Positions 17,854 to 27,965 of a DNA stretch of 64,000 bases are shown here, piece after piece (the first letter of the stretch is position 1; each line of letters starts with the position of its first letter). The stretch is from assembly GCA_903884005.1 (NCBI GenBank), contig CAISDA010000017.1, forward strand, positions 1 through 64,000, in the 5' to 3' direction. The position numbers and the translations under genes are program-made. Under the pieces are notes generated by a model, which saw only the letters and a program-made list of their open reading frames with translations, was not told the DNA's origin and did no database searches. The DNA comes from an uncultured Ignavibacteriota bacterium. GTDB taxonomy: Bacteria; Bacteroidota; Ignavibacteria; UBA10030; UBA8401.

Positions 17854-17885
17854 AAAAGTTACAATCGTCCTGCATTGCTCATATA

Positions 17886-18003
17886 TAACTTGCACCGCTT
17901 CGCTCGAGCGGGCGAGATGACATCTCGCCCTACAATGCTGCGTCTGCGAAACTCGTATGTTCATGCGGGGTGGTGAACCCCACATTCATGAACGCCACAC
18001 ACG
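17886..18003 (+). repeat. dispersed hairpin repeat, family A, copy 2
   Basis: Full copy: AACTTGCACC start, hairpin GGGCGAGATGACATCTCGCC(C) at 17910-17930, then the second module TACAATGCTGCGTCTGCGAA onward with the hairpin GGGGTGGTGAACCCC, ending in CATTCATGAACGCCACAC. Separates the methyltransferase (upstream) from the GT4 gene. Confidence 0.85.
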
Positions 18004-18017
18004 CTTGATAGCAGGTG

Positions 18018-18788
18018 TTATTTTTTGCCGATGATACCGAATGAGAGCGACGTGTTGAGCGCGAATGCCGTATCGCGCAGCGACTCCCGAACGGACTTCC
18101 GCAGCGTGCTCAGCGGCCCGAGGAATGTCGGATACAGCGGCAGCTTAATACCGACTGCAAGCAGGGCCTCGCGCGCGGCGCGGTAGAACAGACTGGGGTA
18201 CATCCATTCGCCGTACGTGTGGATCGGTTCGAGTCCCAGGCGCATCATGATGGTCCGCAATTCCGTCACCGCGAACTCGCGTTCCCATCCCGCAAACCAC
18301 TTGTTCATCGCGATCAGTACATGCTTAATGAGCGTATACACATGGTACCTCTGGGGAACATCGACAAGGAGGAGGCCGCCTTTTTTCAGCACACGGATGT
18401 TTTCCTTCAGCAGCGCCTCGGCCTGCACGGGCCGAAAATGTTCGAGCAGTCCCTGATGAAACACCACATCGAACGTTTCATCCTTAAAGGGAAGGCAGAA
18501 CGTATCGCCGCCGAGGATCTTCACGTCCAGCTTATTCTCATCCGCAATGCGCTTCATGATGTGAAGTGCCGGTTCCGAATAATCGAGCTGATAAATTTCC
18601 GCGCCCCGTTCGATGAGCGGCAGACTGTCGCGCCCGGTGCCCGCGCCGACTTCGAGGATCCGTTTCCCCTGCACGTCCATCACCTTCATCAGGTTGCGCA
18701 CAACCCGATCGGAATTGGAGTAGACTTCCTTGAACTCCTTCTTCTCGACCCAAAACTTGTCCCAGTTGGAACGATGCGATTCTTTCAT
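18018..18788 (-). CDS. class I SAM-dependent methyltransferase
   Basis: 256 residues. The SAM-binding site is ILEVGAGTGRDSLP near residues 43-56, followed by the acidic YQLDYSEPAL, then LPFKDETFDVVFHQGLLEHF and GGLLLVDVPQRYH, which is the usual order of a UbiE/COQ5-like Rossmann methyltransferase. The C-terminal third has hydrophobic patches that may contact membrane or lipid. The substrate is unknown. It stands between the DUF2723 gene and a GT4 glycosyltransferase, all on the minus strand, so a glycan or lipid-linked substrate is plausible. Confidence 0.82.
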   Translation of the reverse strand: MKESHRSNWDKFWVEKKEFKEVYSNSDRVVRNLMKVMDVQGKRILEVGAGTGRDSLPLIERGAEIYQLDYSEPALHIMKRIADENKLDVKILGGDTFCLPFKDETFDVVFHQGLLEHFRPVQAEALLKENIRVLKKGGLLLVDVPQRYHVYTLIKHVLIAMNKWFAGWEREFAVTELRTIMMRLGLEPIHTYGEWMYPSLFYRAAREALLAVGIKLPLYPTFLGPLSTLRKSVRESLRDTAFALNTSLSFGIIGKK

Positions 18789-18838
18789 GTGCCAGGAGTG
18801 TTTGTACGTCGTGCGACATAAAAAGGATGATACAGAAA

Positions 18839-18874
18839 GAACGAAGGACTATCTCGAGCGATAATCCTTCGTTC
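18839..18874 (-). terminator. intrinsic terminator of the DUF2723 gene
   Basis: Perfect 10-base arms GAACGAAGGA (18839-18848) and TCCTTCGTTC (18865-18874) with an inner TATC/GATA stem, followed on the minus strand by CTTTCTGT. It lies 22 bases past the stop of the DUF2723 gene and upstream of the methyltransferase start. Confidence 0.75.
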
Positions 18875-18896
18875 TCATGATGTCATCCCCGTTGAA

Positions 18897-21656
18897 TTAT
18901 TTTACAGCCGTCTTCGGCTGTGTCGTATCTTTTGGCGCCGCGCCCTTCAACGCTTTCTGCGCCATCACCTGCTGTTTCTGCGATTCGACCCATTGGTCGA
19001 TGCCCTGCAGGGACGAGTACGCGCCCTTGATCTGGGTCAGCACTTCGGCCGCCTTATCGAACTCACCCCGAGTCTGGTAGAGCGAGAACAAGATATAGTA
19101 CGGGTTGTATTGCGAGAACGGTTCGGTGACACCTTTTTTGATCATGTCCTGTATGACAATTTCGATCTTCGCCGAATACGCTGCGTATTTATCCTGCGCG
19201 CCGGCGAAGTGATAGAAGTTTGCCACATCGGACATGATGCGGTAGTCCATCGGGATCACATTCGACGGGATCTTCACTTCCATCGAATCGAGCGCGGCGA
19301 TCGCCTTGGGGAAATTTTTGGTCTCGTTCAGATGAAACAGCGCAAGGCGCAGGAACGAATTCCGATAGTTCATAATGAGGCGCGTCACGTTCTCGTCGTA
19401 ATACACCTTGGGATTGCTCAGGCCCCTGAACATGTAGCCGCGCTGGAACGTCTTGCTCGGTATTTTCGGCACGTTATACAAATTAGCCGAAAGGATCGAA
19501 TCCACGATGAGCCCCTCGTCGCTCGCGTTCTGGAACGGTATCATCTTCATCGCCAGGCCGTCCATGCGGAAATATTTTTCGAGGCCGAGCTTGCTGTCTG
19601 GCGTGGAGGTGACGGCAAAATAGATCGGCCGCTGCCATTTGTTCGTCATGAAGATATCGAATGTCACGATATCCTGAACGCGCAGGGCCTTCACCTTGCC
19701 GAAGGTCATCGTATTCTGCATCATGAATTTAATGACACCGCCGTTGCCCTTCCCGCTGTCGGGGAATACGGCCGCCGCATTCACATCGGTGGATGCGCGA
19801 TACTGATTGATGACGCTCTGCGGTACCGGCAGTTCCATCTGGCGCGGCTCCCACTGCATCGGCTGCATGCGCTCGATCTCGTCGTCGGATGCGCTGATCG
19901 GCACCTTCTTCGCGCCGTGCGGCGTTTCGTTTTTCAACTGATTGATGTACCACGGAGTGTTGACGAGGCTCAGGTTCACGATGCGGATGTCCTGACGCAC
20001 GCCTTCCACATCCTGCAGGTACCAGAGCGGGAACGTATCGTTGTCGCCGTTGGTGAAGAGGATGGCGTCGGGTTCGCACGATTGCAGCAGGTTATAGGAA
20101 TAATCCCACGCGACATAATCGCCGGTGCGGTCCGCCGACTTATAGTTGACCCGGAACATATTCACCGGCACAAACGCAAAGCTTAAGACAAGCACGCCGC
20201 CGACCGCGATCTTCTGCGCCTGTTCGTTCTGCAGCGCTTCTTTGAGCATGTCGATGAGTCCGAGCACGCCGATGCCGATCCATATGGAAAAGACGAAGAA
20301 GGCCCCGACGAAGAAATAATCGCGCTCGCGCGGCTGGGGTTCCTGCATGTTAAAATACAGCGCAAGCACAAGGCTCATCAACAGGAAGAAGTTGAAGAAC
20401 ACCCACCACATTTTCCTGTCTTTTTTAAAGTGATACCACATGCCGAACAAGCCGATGAAGAGCGGAATGCCGTACAGTATTTTCCAATTCACACCCGCAT
20501 CCTGCTCGTCGCCCGCGGCGCCCACATACTGCCACAGGAAATACCGCGTCAGCATGTGATCCATCTGATAGCGCATGAAAAAATCGCCGTCCGATGTATA
20601 TTTCGTATAGATGCCCTGATGCTGCGGTTCCTGGCTGTAGCGGCGCTTCATGATGGGGGCATCGCCGTATTGTTCGCGGTTCAAATAACTCACCAGGCGG
20701 CCCATGGTATCGGGATTGTTTTCGTTCATCGGAGGCCGGGCATTCGAACGGATGATCACCATCGTGTATGTGGAATAGCCGAGCACAATGAGCACGAAGG
20801 AAGTGCACGCCAAATTCAGGACCGCACGCTTATGCACGTATGAGTAATAGATGCCGTAGATCGCGGCGATGATGACGGCGATCGGGATGAGCGTCCAGAT
20901 GAAATTCTTGTTCGCTTCGTTTCCGATCGTAATCTCGCCATCGAGAAAATTAGGGATCATTTTGACGATACCAGGATAGATCACGGCGAAGATCGCCACG
21001 GCGATCGCGCCGAAGATCAAATACCCCTTGACCGAAAATTCATAGCGTTTGAAATAATAAATAATGGCGAAGGGAAAGAACACCAGCAGCGCAAGCAGAT
21101 GGACGCCGAGCGACAAACCGATGAGATAGGCTATGAGCAGGATATATTTGTCGGAGCCGGGCTTGTCGGCGCGCTCGTTCCAGCGCAGCGAGAGATACGT
21201 GATCAATCCGATGAACAGCATGCTCGCGCCATAGACTTCCGCTTCAACGGCGTTGAACCAAAACGTGGGGCTGAATGTGAGGCTCAATGCGCCGATCGCG
21301 GCCGATCCGTAAAACGCCAATTTATCGAATGTCGTCTCGGGAGCGTCCTTCCAGAGGATAAACAATTTCGAGATCGACAGGTAGAGGAACATGGCGGTGA
21401 GCGCGCTCGCCAGTGCGGAGGTAAAGTGCAGACGCACGGCAAGATCCGACGCAAACGGTATCATCCCGAAGATTTTTCCGACCAGCAGAAACAACGGCGA
21501 TCCCGGAGGATGAGGCACCTGAAGATAATATGCCGCGGAGATAAATTCGCCAACGTCCCAAAACACGACGGTGTCGGAAAGCGTTTTTACATATGTTATC
21601 AGCGACGTAAGAAAAACAGAACCGGCAATGATCCTGTTTAGTTTCGAGTGTCCCAT
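18897..21656 (-). CDS. DUF2723 polytopic membrane protein (protein O-mannosyltransferase-like)
   Basis: 919 residues from the ATG at 21656, chosen for its GAGGGATC ribosome binding site; a TTG 7 codons upstream is the alternative. The start of the domain reads TVVFWDVGEFISAAYYLQVP then HPPGSPLFLLVGKIFG, the DUF2723 signature with the conserved Asp/Glu and His-Pro-Pro. Many membrane helices fill roughly residues 10-530. A soluble C-terminal part follows (from about 560), with a conserved segment LFTNGDNDTFPLWYLQ and TPR-like helices near the end. DUF2723 proteins are common in Bacteroidetes and look like GT-C transferases. The natural substrate is unknown. Confidence 0.9.
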   Translation of the reverse strand: MGHSKLNRIIAGSVFLTSLITYVKTLSDTVVFWDVGEFISAAYYLQVPHPPGSPLFLLVGKIFGMIPFASDLAVRLHFTSALASALTAMFLYLSISKLFILWKDAPETTFDKLAFYGSAAIGALSLTFSPTFWFNAVEAEVYGASMLFIGLITYLSLRWNERADKPGSDKYILLIAYLIGLSLGVHLLALLVFFPFAIIYYFKRYEFSVKGYLIFGAIAVAIFAVIYPGIVKMIPNFLDGEITIGNEANKNFIWTLIPIAVIIAAIYGIYYSYVHKRAVLNLACTSFVLIVLGYSTYTMVIIRSNARPPMNENNPDTMGRLVSYLNREQYGDAPIMKRRYSQEPQHQGIYTKYTSDGDFFMRYQMDHMLTRYFLWQYVGAAGDEQDAGVNWKILYGIPLFIGLFGMWYHFKKDRKMWWVFFNFFLLMSLVLALYFNMQEPQPRERDYFFVGAFFVFSIWIGIGVLGLIDMLKEALQNEQAQKIAVGGVLVLSFAFVPVNMFRVNYKSADRTGDYVAWDYSYNLLQSCEPDAILFTNGDNDTFPLWYLQDVEGVRQDIRIVNLSLVNTPWYINQLKNETPHGAKKVPISASDDEIERMQPMQWEPRQMELPVPQSVINQYRASTDVNAAAVFPDSGKGNGGVIKFMMQNTMTFGKVKALRVQDIVTFDIFMTNKWQRPIYFAVTSTPDSKLGLEKYFRMDGLAMKMIPFQNASDEGLIVDSILSANLYNVPKIPSKTFQRGYMFRGLSNPKVYYDENVTRLIMNYRNSFLRLALFHLNETKNFPKAIAALDSMEVKIPSNVIPMDYRIMSDVANFYHFAGAQDKYAAYSAKIEIVIQDMIKKGVTEPFSQYNPYYILFSLYQTRGEFDKAAEVLTQIKGAYSSLQGIDQWVESQKQQVMAQKALKGAAPKDTTQPKTAVK

Positions 21657-21790
21657 TGATCCCTCAAAAATGGCCAAAAATGAAATAACGAAATATCAGA
21701 ATAACAATGAATATACTTCGATTGTTTTATAATTGCAAAGGAATTTGCTCTGAAGTGGCGATTCGCCGGGGCCGTCGGTCGTGCCGAGCG

Positions 21791-22936
21791 CTAGAAATGC
21801 ACCAGGTTTTCTATCAGCGCATCGCATACCATAAACCCCCTCGGCGTCAACCCGATGATGTCCCCGTCGCGTGTCATGTATCCTTCGCGGATGTATGAAT
21901 CCAGGAGTTCGTTTTGCACTCTGGGGAACTCAAACCCGTACACGATCTTGAGTCGGGGGAGATTGAGCACGCCGCAGCGCATTCCTAAAAAAATTTCCTC
22001 GTCGATCATTTGGTCGCGATCGATCGTTTCTTCGCCGCCGGGGAGGTCCGGGCCGGATTCAATGCCGGCGCAATACCGATCGATGCTCCTGTCGTTCCAC
22101 CAGCGCCGGGCGGTGGTAGCCGTTATTCTCCAAAACGAATGAGCGGACGGGCCGAAACTCAGATAGTTCGAATGATTCCAATAATTTAGGTTATGTCTGC
22201 ATTCGAACCCGGGAAGCGCATAATTTGAGATCTCATAATGACGATACCCATGCCGCGCGAGAATATCCATGGTGCTCTCGTACATTGCAGCGTCGATGAT
22301 CTCCGTAACCGGCGTAACAATGTGTCTCTTCACCATTGAATACAAGGGTGTGTTCTCTTCCACGATCAGGCTGTAGGCGGAAATATGGACCGGGTGAAGA
22401 TCGAGGGCTCGCTTGAGCGTGTCCTCCCACCGCGTACGCGTTTGGCCGGGAAGAGAAAAGATCAGATCCACGTTCACATTGGTGAATCCTGCACCGTAGG
22501 CATCCTTCACGGCGGTCTCGGCTTGCTGTGCCGAATGAATGCGGCCTAAAAACTCGAGATCACTCTGTTGGAACGATTGGATGCCGATGCTCATGCGGTT
22601 GACCCCCGCGGACAAATATCCGCTGAGCGATTCGCGTGTGATGGTACCCGGATTCGCCTCCATGGTGATCTCGGCATCGGGCGCGACATGGTAGCGGCCG
22701 CGGAGCTGATCGAGTATCGCTGCAATCGTGGACGGATGAAGCAGCGACGGCGTACCGCCTCCGAAGAAAATAGTGTCAATGGGTTCGGCGTCGGCATAGC
22801 GAATCGCATACAAATCTATCTCGTCCCTCAGGGCGGAGAGAAACCGATCCTTCGACGGCAGGCCCTCGACGGAATAAAAATCGCAGTAGATGCATTTCCG
22901 TTCGCAGTACGGGATGTGAATATAGATGGATGCCAT
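21791..22936 (-). CDS. hemW: radical SAM heme chaperone HemW
   Basis: 381 residues, typical length. The radical SAM cluster motif is at the N-terminus: IYIHIPYCERKCIYCDFYS (Cys11, Cys15, Cys18). It is followed by DTIFFGGGTPSLL and ITMEANPGTITRESL, which mark the HemN/HemW group. It lacks the extra features of true oxygen-independent coproporphyrinogen oxidase (HemN), so the heme chaperone HemW is the better name. The start is 12 bases after the stop of the upstream lepB copy, hence the lepA-lepB-lepB-hemW order, a common arrangement. Confidence 0.9.
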   Translation of the reverse strand: MASIYIHIPYCERKCIYCDFYSVEGLPSKDRFLSALRDEIDLYAIRYADAEPIDTIFFGGGTPSLLHPSTIAAILDQLRGRYHVAPDAEITMEANPGTITRESLSGYLSAGVNRMSIGIQSFQQSDLEFLGRIHSAQQAETAVKDAYGAGFTNVNVDLIFSLPGQTRTRWEDTLKRALDLHPVHISAYSLIVEENTPLYSMVKRHIVTPVTEIIDAAMYESTMDILARHGYRHYEISNYALPGFECRHNLNYWNHSNYLSFGPSAHSFWRITATTARRWWNDRSIDRYCAGIESGPDLPGGEETIDRDQMIDEEIFLGMRCGVLNLPRLKIVYGFEFPRVQNELLDSYIREGYMTRDGDIIGLTPRGFMVCDALIENLVHF

Positions 22937-22948
22937 GCGCCCCGCTCC

Positions 22949-23773
22949 TTATTTCACAATGGTGCCGATACGCGGCCAGCGGATCTTGCGCGTCGAATCG
23001 GACGACCAGTAAATGATCACAGCCTGGCCGACCACATTCTCGACCGGAACGAATCCCCAGAAGCGGCTGTCTGCGCTGTTGTCGCGGTTATCGCCCAGCA
23101 CAAAGAGATAATCTCGCCGCACTGCATACTCCGAGGCGCGCACGCCGTCCACGGTGATGACGGCGCCCGAGGTATCGATAACATGGCCTTCGCGCGCGAT
23201 GAATGTGTACCATTGACGAATGGAGAGTGCATTCAATGGAAGCACCATGCTGCGGCGCGGGACGATGATCGGCCCGTAATAATCCGGATTGAACGCGGCA
23301 CCCCGGGGGAAAATATCGGGATAGGGCTGATGAACCGTAAATCGGGTTGCGGCGAAGACGCGTCCGGCCGATGTATCGCCATTGACGATCACGGACCTAT
23401 TCTCGATCGTGATCGTGTCGCCCGGAAGACCGATGCAGCGTTTGACAAAATAGATACCGCGCACCGAGAACACTTCGTCGCGCTCACCGGGAAATTCGAA
23501 CACGATCACATCGCGGCGGCGAATTTTTTTGAAGCCCATCAGCCGTGTGCGTGGGAGGCCGATCCCCGTGAACGGAAACACTTCGGGAAATCGGAGGCCG
23601 TAGATCGCCTTATTCACAAAAATGCAATCGCCGGCCGTGAGGGTCTCCTCCATCGAGGCGCTGGGAATTTTATAGGCGTCGAGAATGCACGATTTCAGTG
23701 TGAACGCAAGTATCGCCGTCAGCGCAAGAAATCTGAGCCTGCTTCTCATTGATATGCCTGCGTCTGCGTTCAT
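22949..23773 (-). CDS. lepB: signal peptidase I (second copy)
   Basis: 274 residues. One N-terminal membrane anchor (FLALTAILAFTLKSCIL), then the catalytic Ser40 in IPSASMEETL and the catalytic Lys111 in YFVKRCIGLPGDTI. The box VLGDNRDNSADSRFWGFVP is the conserved C-terminal family motif. Cleaves signal peptides from Sec-exported proteins on the outer side of the inner membrane. It starts 9 bases after the stop of the other lepB at 23783-24679. The two proteins are paralogues of similar layout but clearly diverged. Confidence 0.92.
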   Translation of the reverse strand: MNADAGISMRSRLRFLALTAILAFTLKSCILDAYKIPSASMEETLTAGDCIFVNKAIYGLRFPEVFPFTGIGLPRTRLMGFKKIRRRDVIVFEFPGERDEVFSVRGIYFVKRCIGLPGDTITIENRSVIVNGDTSAGRVFAATRFTVHQPYPDIFPRGAAFNPDYYGPIIVPRRSMVLPLNALSIRQWYTFIAREGHVIDTSGAVITVDGVRASEYAVRRDYLFVLGDNRDNSADSRFWGFVPVENVVGQAVIIYWSSDSTRKIRWPRIGTIVK

Positions 23774-23782
23774 CAGTGCGTG

Positions 23783-24679
23783 TCAATTAATGAGCGTGCC
23801 GATCCGGCCCAGGCGAATGGAGGAAATTTTTTCGACAATATTGGCAATGGGCGTATCCGAATTCCACGACCAGTACACGAACATCGGCGTCCCCACAACA
23901 TTCTCTTCCGGAATAAATCCCCAATACCGGCTGTCCAGGCTGTTGTCCCGGTTGTCACCCATGCCGAAGAGATAATCGCGTTCCGCTGTGTACGTCGCAG
24001 CAGGCTTGTCGTCGATCGTGATTTGACCGTCGGCTCGCAGCGCCGGTTTGTGGCCTTCGCGCGCAATGAACACTTCCCACGCGGAATAGGTATCGGGCGT
24101 CAGATGGATAACCATGCCTTTTTTCGGGACCACGATGGGGCCGTAATTATCCTCATTGAAACGGGCTGTCGGAGGAAAAATCCGTTCGTCGCTGATGCCG
24201 GGAGGAGTGAGGCGGTACGAATTAAATTTCATGTTCTTCGGCACGGGCGCCCGCTGGCCGTTGATGAACACGACACGGTCCTTCACTTGAAGAGTGTCGC
24301 CTGCAATCGCCATGCAGCGTTTCAAATAATACGTGAACGCTTCGGGACGCACTTCTTCGCGATAACCGGGAAATTCGAAGACGATCACATCGCCGCGGTG
24401 CACGCTCTTGAACGCGGGCAGCCTGAGCCACGGCAGGCGTACGTCGGTGAACGGAATGTTCCGCGGAGAACACCCGCCGTAAATAAATTTATTCACCATC
24501 AAAAAATCGCCCGTCATGACTTCGTTCTCCATGGAACCCGTGGGCACCATGAACGATGCGATCACAAAATTATTGAGGAGAAGGAAACCGACCAGCACAA
24601 TTCCCATTTCACGAAAAAAGTCTTTCACCTTCGCCATGAATGATGCTGCGTCCGGAGTATGTTGCTCTGTGTTTGCCAT
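23783..24679 (-). CDS. lepB: signal peptidase I (first copy)
   Basis: 298 residues. Membrane anchor near residues 25-43 (MGIVLVGFLLLNNFVIASF), catalytic Ser49 in VPTGSMENEVMTGD, catalytic Lys120 in YYLKRCMAIAGDTL, and the family box GMGDNRDNSLDSRYWGFIPE. It differs from the second copy mainly in the loops. It lies downstream of lepA on the same strand, with 256 bases between that hold a family B repeat, and directly precedes the second copy. Two functional-looking signal peptidases may split the substrate pool. Confidence 0.92.
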   Translation of the reverse strand: MANTEQHTPDAASFMAKVKDFFREMGIVLVGFLLLNNFVIASFMVPTGSMENEVMTGDFLMVNKFIYGGCSPRNIPFTDVRLPWLRLPAFKSVHRGDVIVFEFPGYREEVRPEAFTYYLKRCMAIAGDTLQVKDRVVFINGQRAPVPKNMKFNSYRLTPPGISDERIFPPTARFNEDNYGPIVVPKKGMVIHLTPDTYSAWEVFIAREGHKPALRADGQITIDDKPAATYTAERDYLFGMGDNRDNSLDSRYWGFIPEENVVGTPMFVYWSWNSDTPIANIVEKISSIRLGRIGTLIN

Positions 24680-24760
24680 TATCTTTTTTTTATGTTGTAT
24701 GTGGAAGAGTCAGAACTTCCCGACCATATTATTTTGTATCTACTCACCGTACTGAGTCCC

Positions 24761-24882
24761 TGTCATTCTGGAGGAGCGCAGCGACTGAAGAATCTACAAT
24801 GCACATGACAAGAGGCAGCATTAATTATTAGCTGCCACCATCGATTATTATTTTAGATCCTTCGCTCCGCTCAGGATGACAG
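24761..24882. repeat. dispersed inverted repeat, family B, copy 2
   Basis: Left end TGTCATTCTGGAGGAGCGCA..GACTGAAGAATCT and right end AGATCCTTCGCTCCGCTCAG then GATGACAG are inverted copies of each other around an AT-rich centre, as in a MITE-like or palindromic element. The motif (TCATTCTGAG..GAAGAATCT) is one I know as widespread in many bacterial genomes. It sits in the 256-bp gap between lepA and lepB. Confidence 0.75.
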
Positions 24883-24935
24883 CACTCTAAGTGTACGTTG
24901 AGCAAAAACGTTTTTTTATATTCGCACATCCGGGT

Positions 24936-26738
24936 TTAATCGTCCATCGACAGCACGGCAAGGAATGCCTCTTGCGGCAATTCCACCTTGCCTACCGATT
25001 TCATACGTTTCTTGCCTTCTTTTTGTTTCTCGAGGAGCTTCCGCTTGCGCGAGATATCGCCGCCGTAGCATTTCGCGAGCACGTTCTTGCGCATGGCCGC
25101 CACGGTGGTCCTGGCGATCACCTTGCTGCCGATGGCCGCCTGAATGGCAACTTCGAACATCTGCCGCGGAATGAGCTCCTTCAGCTTGCTGCAGAGCCGT
25201 TTTCCCATGTCGAACGACTTGTCGCGATGGACGATGGTCGAGAGCGCATCCACCGGTTCGCCGTTCAAAAGAATATCGAGCTTGGTCAGGTCCGATTCGC
25301 GGTAATCGAGGACCTCGTAATCGAGCGACGCATAGCCGCGCGTCAGCGATTTCAGCTTGTCGTAAAAATCGAATATGATTTCGGACAGCGGAAATTCGTA
25401 TGAAATATCGGCGCGCGTCGGATCGAGATACGTCGTGGTCTTATAGATGCCGCGGCGGTCCATGCAGAGTTTCATGATGTTGCCGATATACTCCGTGGGC
25501 GTGATGATCTGCGCCTTGATGTACGGCTCTTCGACGTGATCGATATGGCTGGGATTCGGCATCTCGGCCGGATTATCCACGGTCACAACGTCTCCGTTCG
25601 TCAGGAACGCCCGATATTCCACGTTCGGCACCGTCGTGATGAGATTCTGATTATACTCGCGTTCCAGCCGCTCCTGTATGATCTCCATATGAAGGAGCCC
25701 GAGGAAGCCCGCGCGAAAGCCGAAGCCGAGCGCCGTGGATGTTTCAGGCTCCCACATGAGCGACGAATCGTTGAGGCTCAATTTTTCGAGCGAGTCGCGC
25801 AGTTCTTCAAAATCGTCGGCGTTGCTCGGATACAGGCCGCTGAACACCATCGGTTTCACGATCTTATATCCCGGGAGCGGCTCGAGGGATCCGTGATGAA
25901 CGGACGTGATCGTGTCGCCGACCTTCGTGTCTTTCACATTTTTCAATCCCGCGGTGAGGTATCCGACATCGCCTGCCGAGAGTATGCCCGTGCGCTTGCG
26001 CTTCATTCCCAGGATGCCGACTTCCTCGGCCTCCACATTGTTGCCGTTATGGATGAAGTGGAGCTTGTCCTTTTCTTTGAGCGTTCCGTCCACCACGCGG
26101 ATGTAGGCGATCGATCCGCGGTACGAATCGAACAGCGAATCGAAGATCAACGCCTTCAACGGTTTCTCCGGATCTCCCGTAGGAGGTGGAATGCGTTTGA
26201 CAACGGCTTCTAAAATGTCTTCGATGCCAATTTTTGATTTCGCGCTTGCCATGATGATCTCTTCTTCCTTGCATCCGAGAAGATTCATCACTTCATGCTT
26301 CACCGTGTCGATCATTGTCGACGCCGAGGGCAGATCGATCTTGTTCAACACGGGAATGATCTCGAGGCCTGCATCGATGGCAAGATAGAGGTTGGAGATT
26401 GTCTGCGCCTCTACTCCTTGAGACGCATCGACGACCAGAATGGCTCCCTCACAGGCTGCGAGAGAGCGCGAGACTTCATAGGTAAAATCAACATGTCCCG
26501 GCGTATCGATCAAATTCAGCGTATAGTCGGTTCCGTCTTTGGCCGTATACGGCATCTGTATCGCGTGCAGCTTAATGGTGATGCCGCGCTCCTGTTCGAG
26601 CGCCATATCATCCAGCACCTGATTGTTCACAAGATCGCGTTCGGTGATCACACCCGTGAATTCCAAAAACCGATCGGCGAGCGTCGATTTGCCGTGGTCG
26701 ATATGCGCGATAATGCAAAAATTTCTGAGACTCTTCAT
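24936..26738 (-). CDS. lepA: translation elongation factor 4 (LepA)
   Basis: 600 residues, exact family length. G1 motif [16 protein letters not shown] at the start, then [10 protein letters not shown], the G3 [12 protein letters not shown] and G4 LNKIDLPSA. The C-terminal LepA-specific domain ends in [16 protein letters not shown]. It is a ribosome-bound GTPase that helps stalled or slowed elongation. It is the first gene of the leftward lepA-lepB-lepB-hemW group. Confidence 0.97.
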   Translation of the reverse strand: MKSLRNFCIIAHIDHGKSTLADRFLEFTGVITERDLVNNQVLDDMALEQERGITIKLHAIQMPYTAKDGTDYTLNLIDTPGHVDFTYEVSRSLAACEGAILVVDASQGVEAQTISNLYLAIDAGLEIIPVLNKIDLPSASTMIDTVKHEVMNLLGCKEEEIIMASAKSKIGIEDILEAVVKRIPPPTGDPEKPLKALIFDSLFDSYRGSIAYIRVVDGTLKEKDKLHFIHNGNNVEAEEVGILGMKRKRTGILSAGDVGYLTAGLKNVKDTKVGDTITSVHHGSLEPLPGYKIVKPMVFSGLYPSNADDFEELRDSLEKLSLNDSSLMWEPETSTALGFGFRAGFLGLLHMEIIQERLEREYNQNLITTVPNVEYRAFLTNGDVVTVDNPAEMPNPSHIDHVEEPYIKAQIITPTEYIGNIMKLCMDRRGIYKTTTYLDPTRADISYEFPLSEIIFDFYDKLKSLTRGYASLDYEVLDYRESDLTKLDILLNGEPVDALSTIVHRDKSFDMGKRLCSKLKELIPRQMFEVAIQAAIGSKVIARTTVAAMRKNVLAKCYGGDISRKRKLLEKQKEGKKRMKSVGKVELPQEAFLAVLSMDD

Positions 26739-26900
26739 TACTCGTATTTTCCATTCATACAGTGCATCAATCCTTCATTGGTACTCTGAAACGAAAATGC
26801 CCGCCGTACAAGTGGTGGGCAGTCTCCGGTTTATAAAGATACGAGAATCCTGACTGAAGTGCAATAATGCAAACAAGAGCGTGCCAATATGGCAATCCTT

Positions 26901-27873
26901 TCAGAAAATGCCGATCCACTCGATCCCCCGCGTGATATCTTTTTCCATCCCCACCTTGACGATCTGCCGGATGGATTCCATGCCGAAATACTCCTCCCCC
27001 GCCGTATCCGTCCTTGCGGTTCAGATCGTAATCCTGATATGCAATGGCGATGGAATTCGGAAAGACAACGTTCCCCGGCCACGTTGTGTGGCGATTAAAA
27101 GAACCTATCTCCGTCAGCGAAGGAGCACCGTAAGCGGCGAGACACAGTGCTTTTTGTGTGAAGCTCACAAGGCCATTGATTCCCACATAGAGAGAGTCAT
27201 ATTTTTGTCCGTAGAATGTAAATCCAAATCCCAACGGGATCGGTGTGTTGGCATAGCCGTCGTCGAGGGTTGCTTCAGGAGAGGCCGTTGCGTTTACCCA
27301 GTTTTTGATCTCCGTGCCTGTCTTCGCAATATCGATCCAGTCGAATGGCACTTTCGATGCGGTATATTCATTTTTTATTGCTTCAGTCGACGTCAAGATA
27401 GTGACATCAAATTTTATCGAGTCGCCGGCTGCCGATCCGATATTGCTGATACTCAGTCCTCCAGCCGTGCCGTCCGTCCGAAAACTCGAAGGATTCGTCA
27501 CATCGCTGATCGCTGTTCTCTTCGCTTCACTACTGTAGAAAGCGGAATAGTAATCACCATTGTCTGTCACTGTCCCGCCGGGACGGTAGACATATTCTTC
27601 ATCAGGCGGACCGTACGCATTCCCCGGCACCTTTTCATTGATGCGGTACACAAGCAGCCCGCTTCCGGGAAGACTCGATTCATACAATCCGGTTTTTTTT
27701 CGGAATTCAACCAGAAACCATTCCCTTCCTCCTTTGGGAGAGGCGATCTTATACATTGTATTTCTTGACGACGTTGAAACATCCCGAGGAATACCCGTTG
27801 AAGTTTGAATAGCTTCCGTTGTCATGCCGCCAAGGCCGCCGCACGGCGCGGCGAAAGGAAGTCCGCTCTCATG
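26901..27873 (-). pseudogene. decayed M6-family metalloprotease, N-terminus missing and frameshifted
   Basis: The segment MYKIASPKGGREWFLVEFRK onward aligns with the post-catalytic part of the M6 protease at 8408-12484 (CFKITSPNSSKQYFVLEYRK), including VYRINEK and EEYVYRPGG. The protease core with its HExxH motif is absent upstream, where the frame closes at a stop near 27874. Downstream, a GGGGG run (complement of 26996-27000) shifts the frame: as written the reading passes into nonsense, but removing one G restores GYGGEEYFGMESIRQIVKVG and then GIEWIGIF with a stop at 26901. So there are at least two lesions. The single base could be a sequencing error or a phase-variable tract; the missing N-terminus argues for decay. 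Confidence 0.8.
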
Positions 27874-27965
27874 CTATCGCGGGGGAGGACGTTAATTTGA
27901 ATGTGGTCTGGAACGACACAATCAAATAGCTGGAAAAGATGAAACGACATACGTTGTTCATGGCC

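Noticed and set aside
17854-17985. N-terminal extension of the GT4 glycosyltransferase
   Set aside because: Encoded by dispersed repeat A and found in front of unrelated frames; the conserved protein starts at MKILILNWQD.
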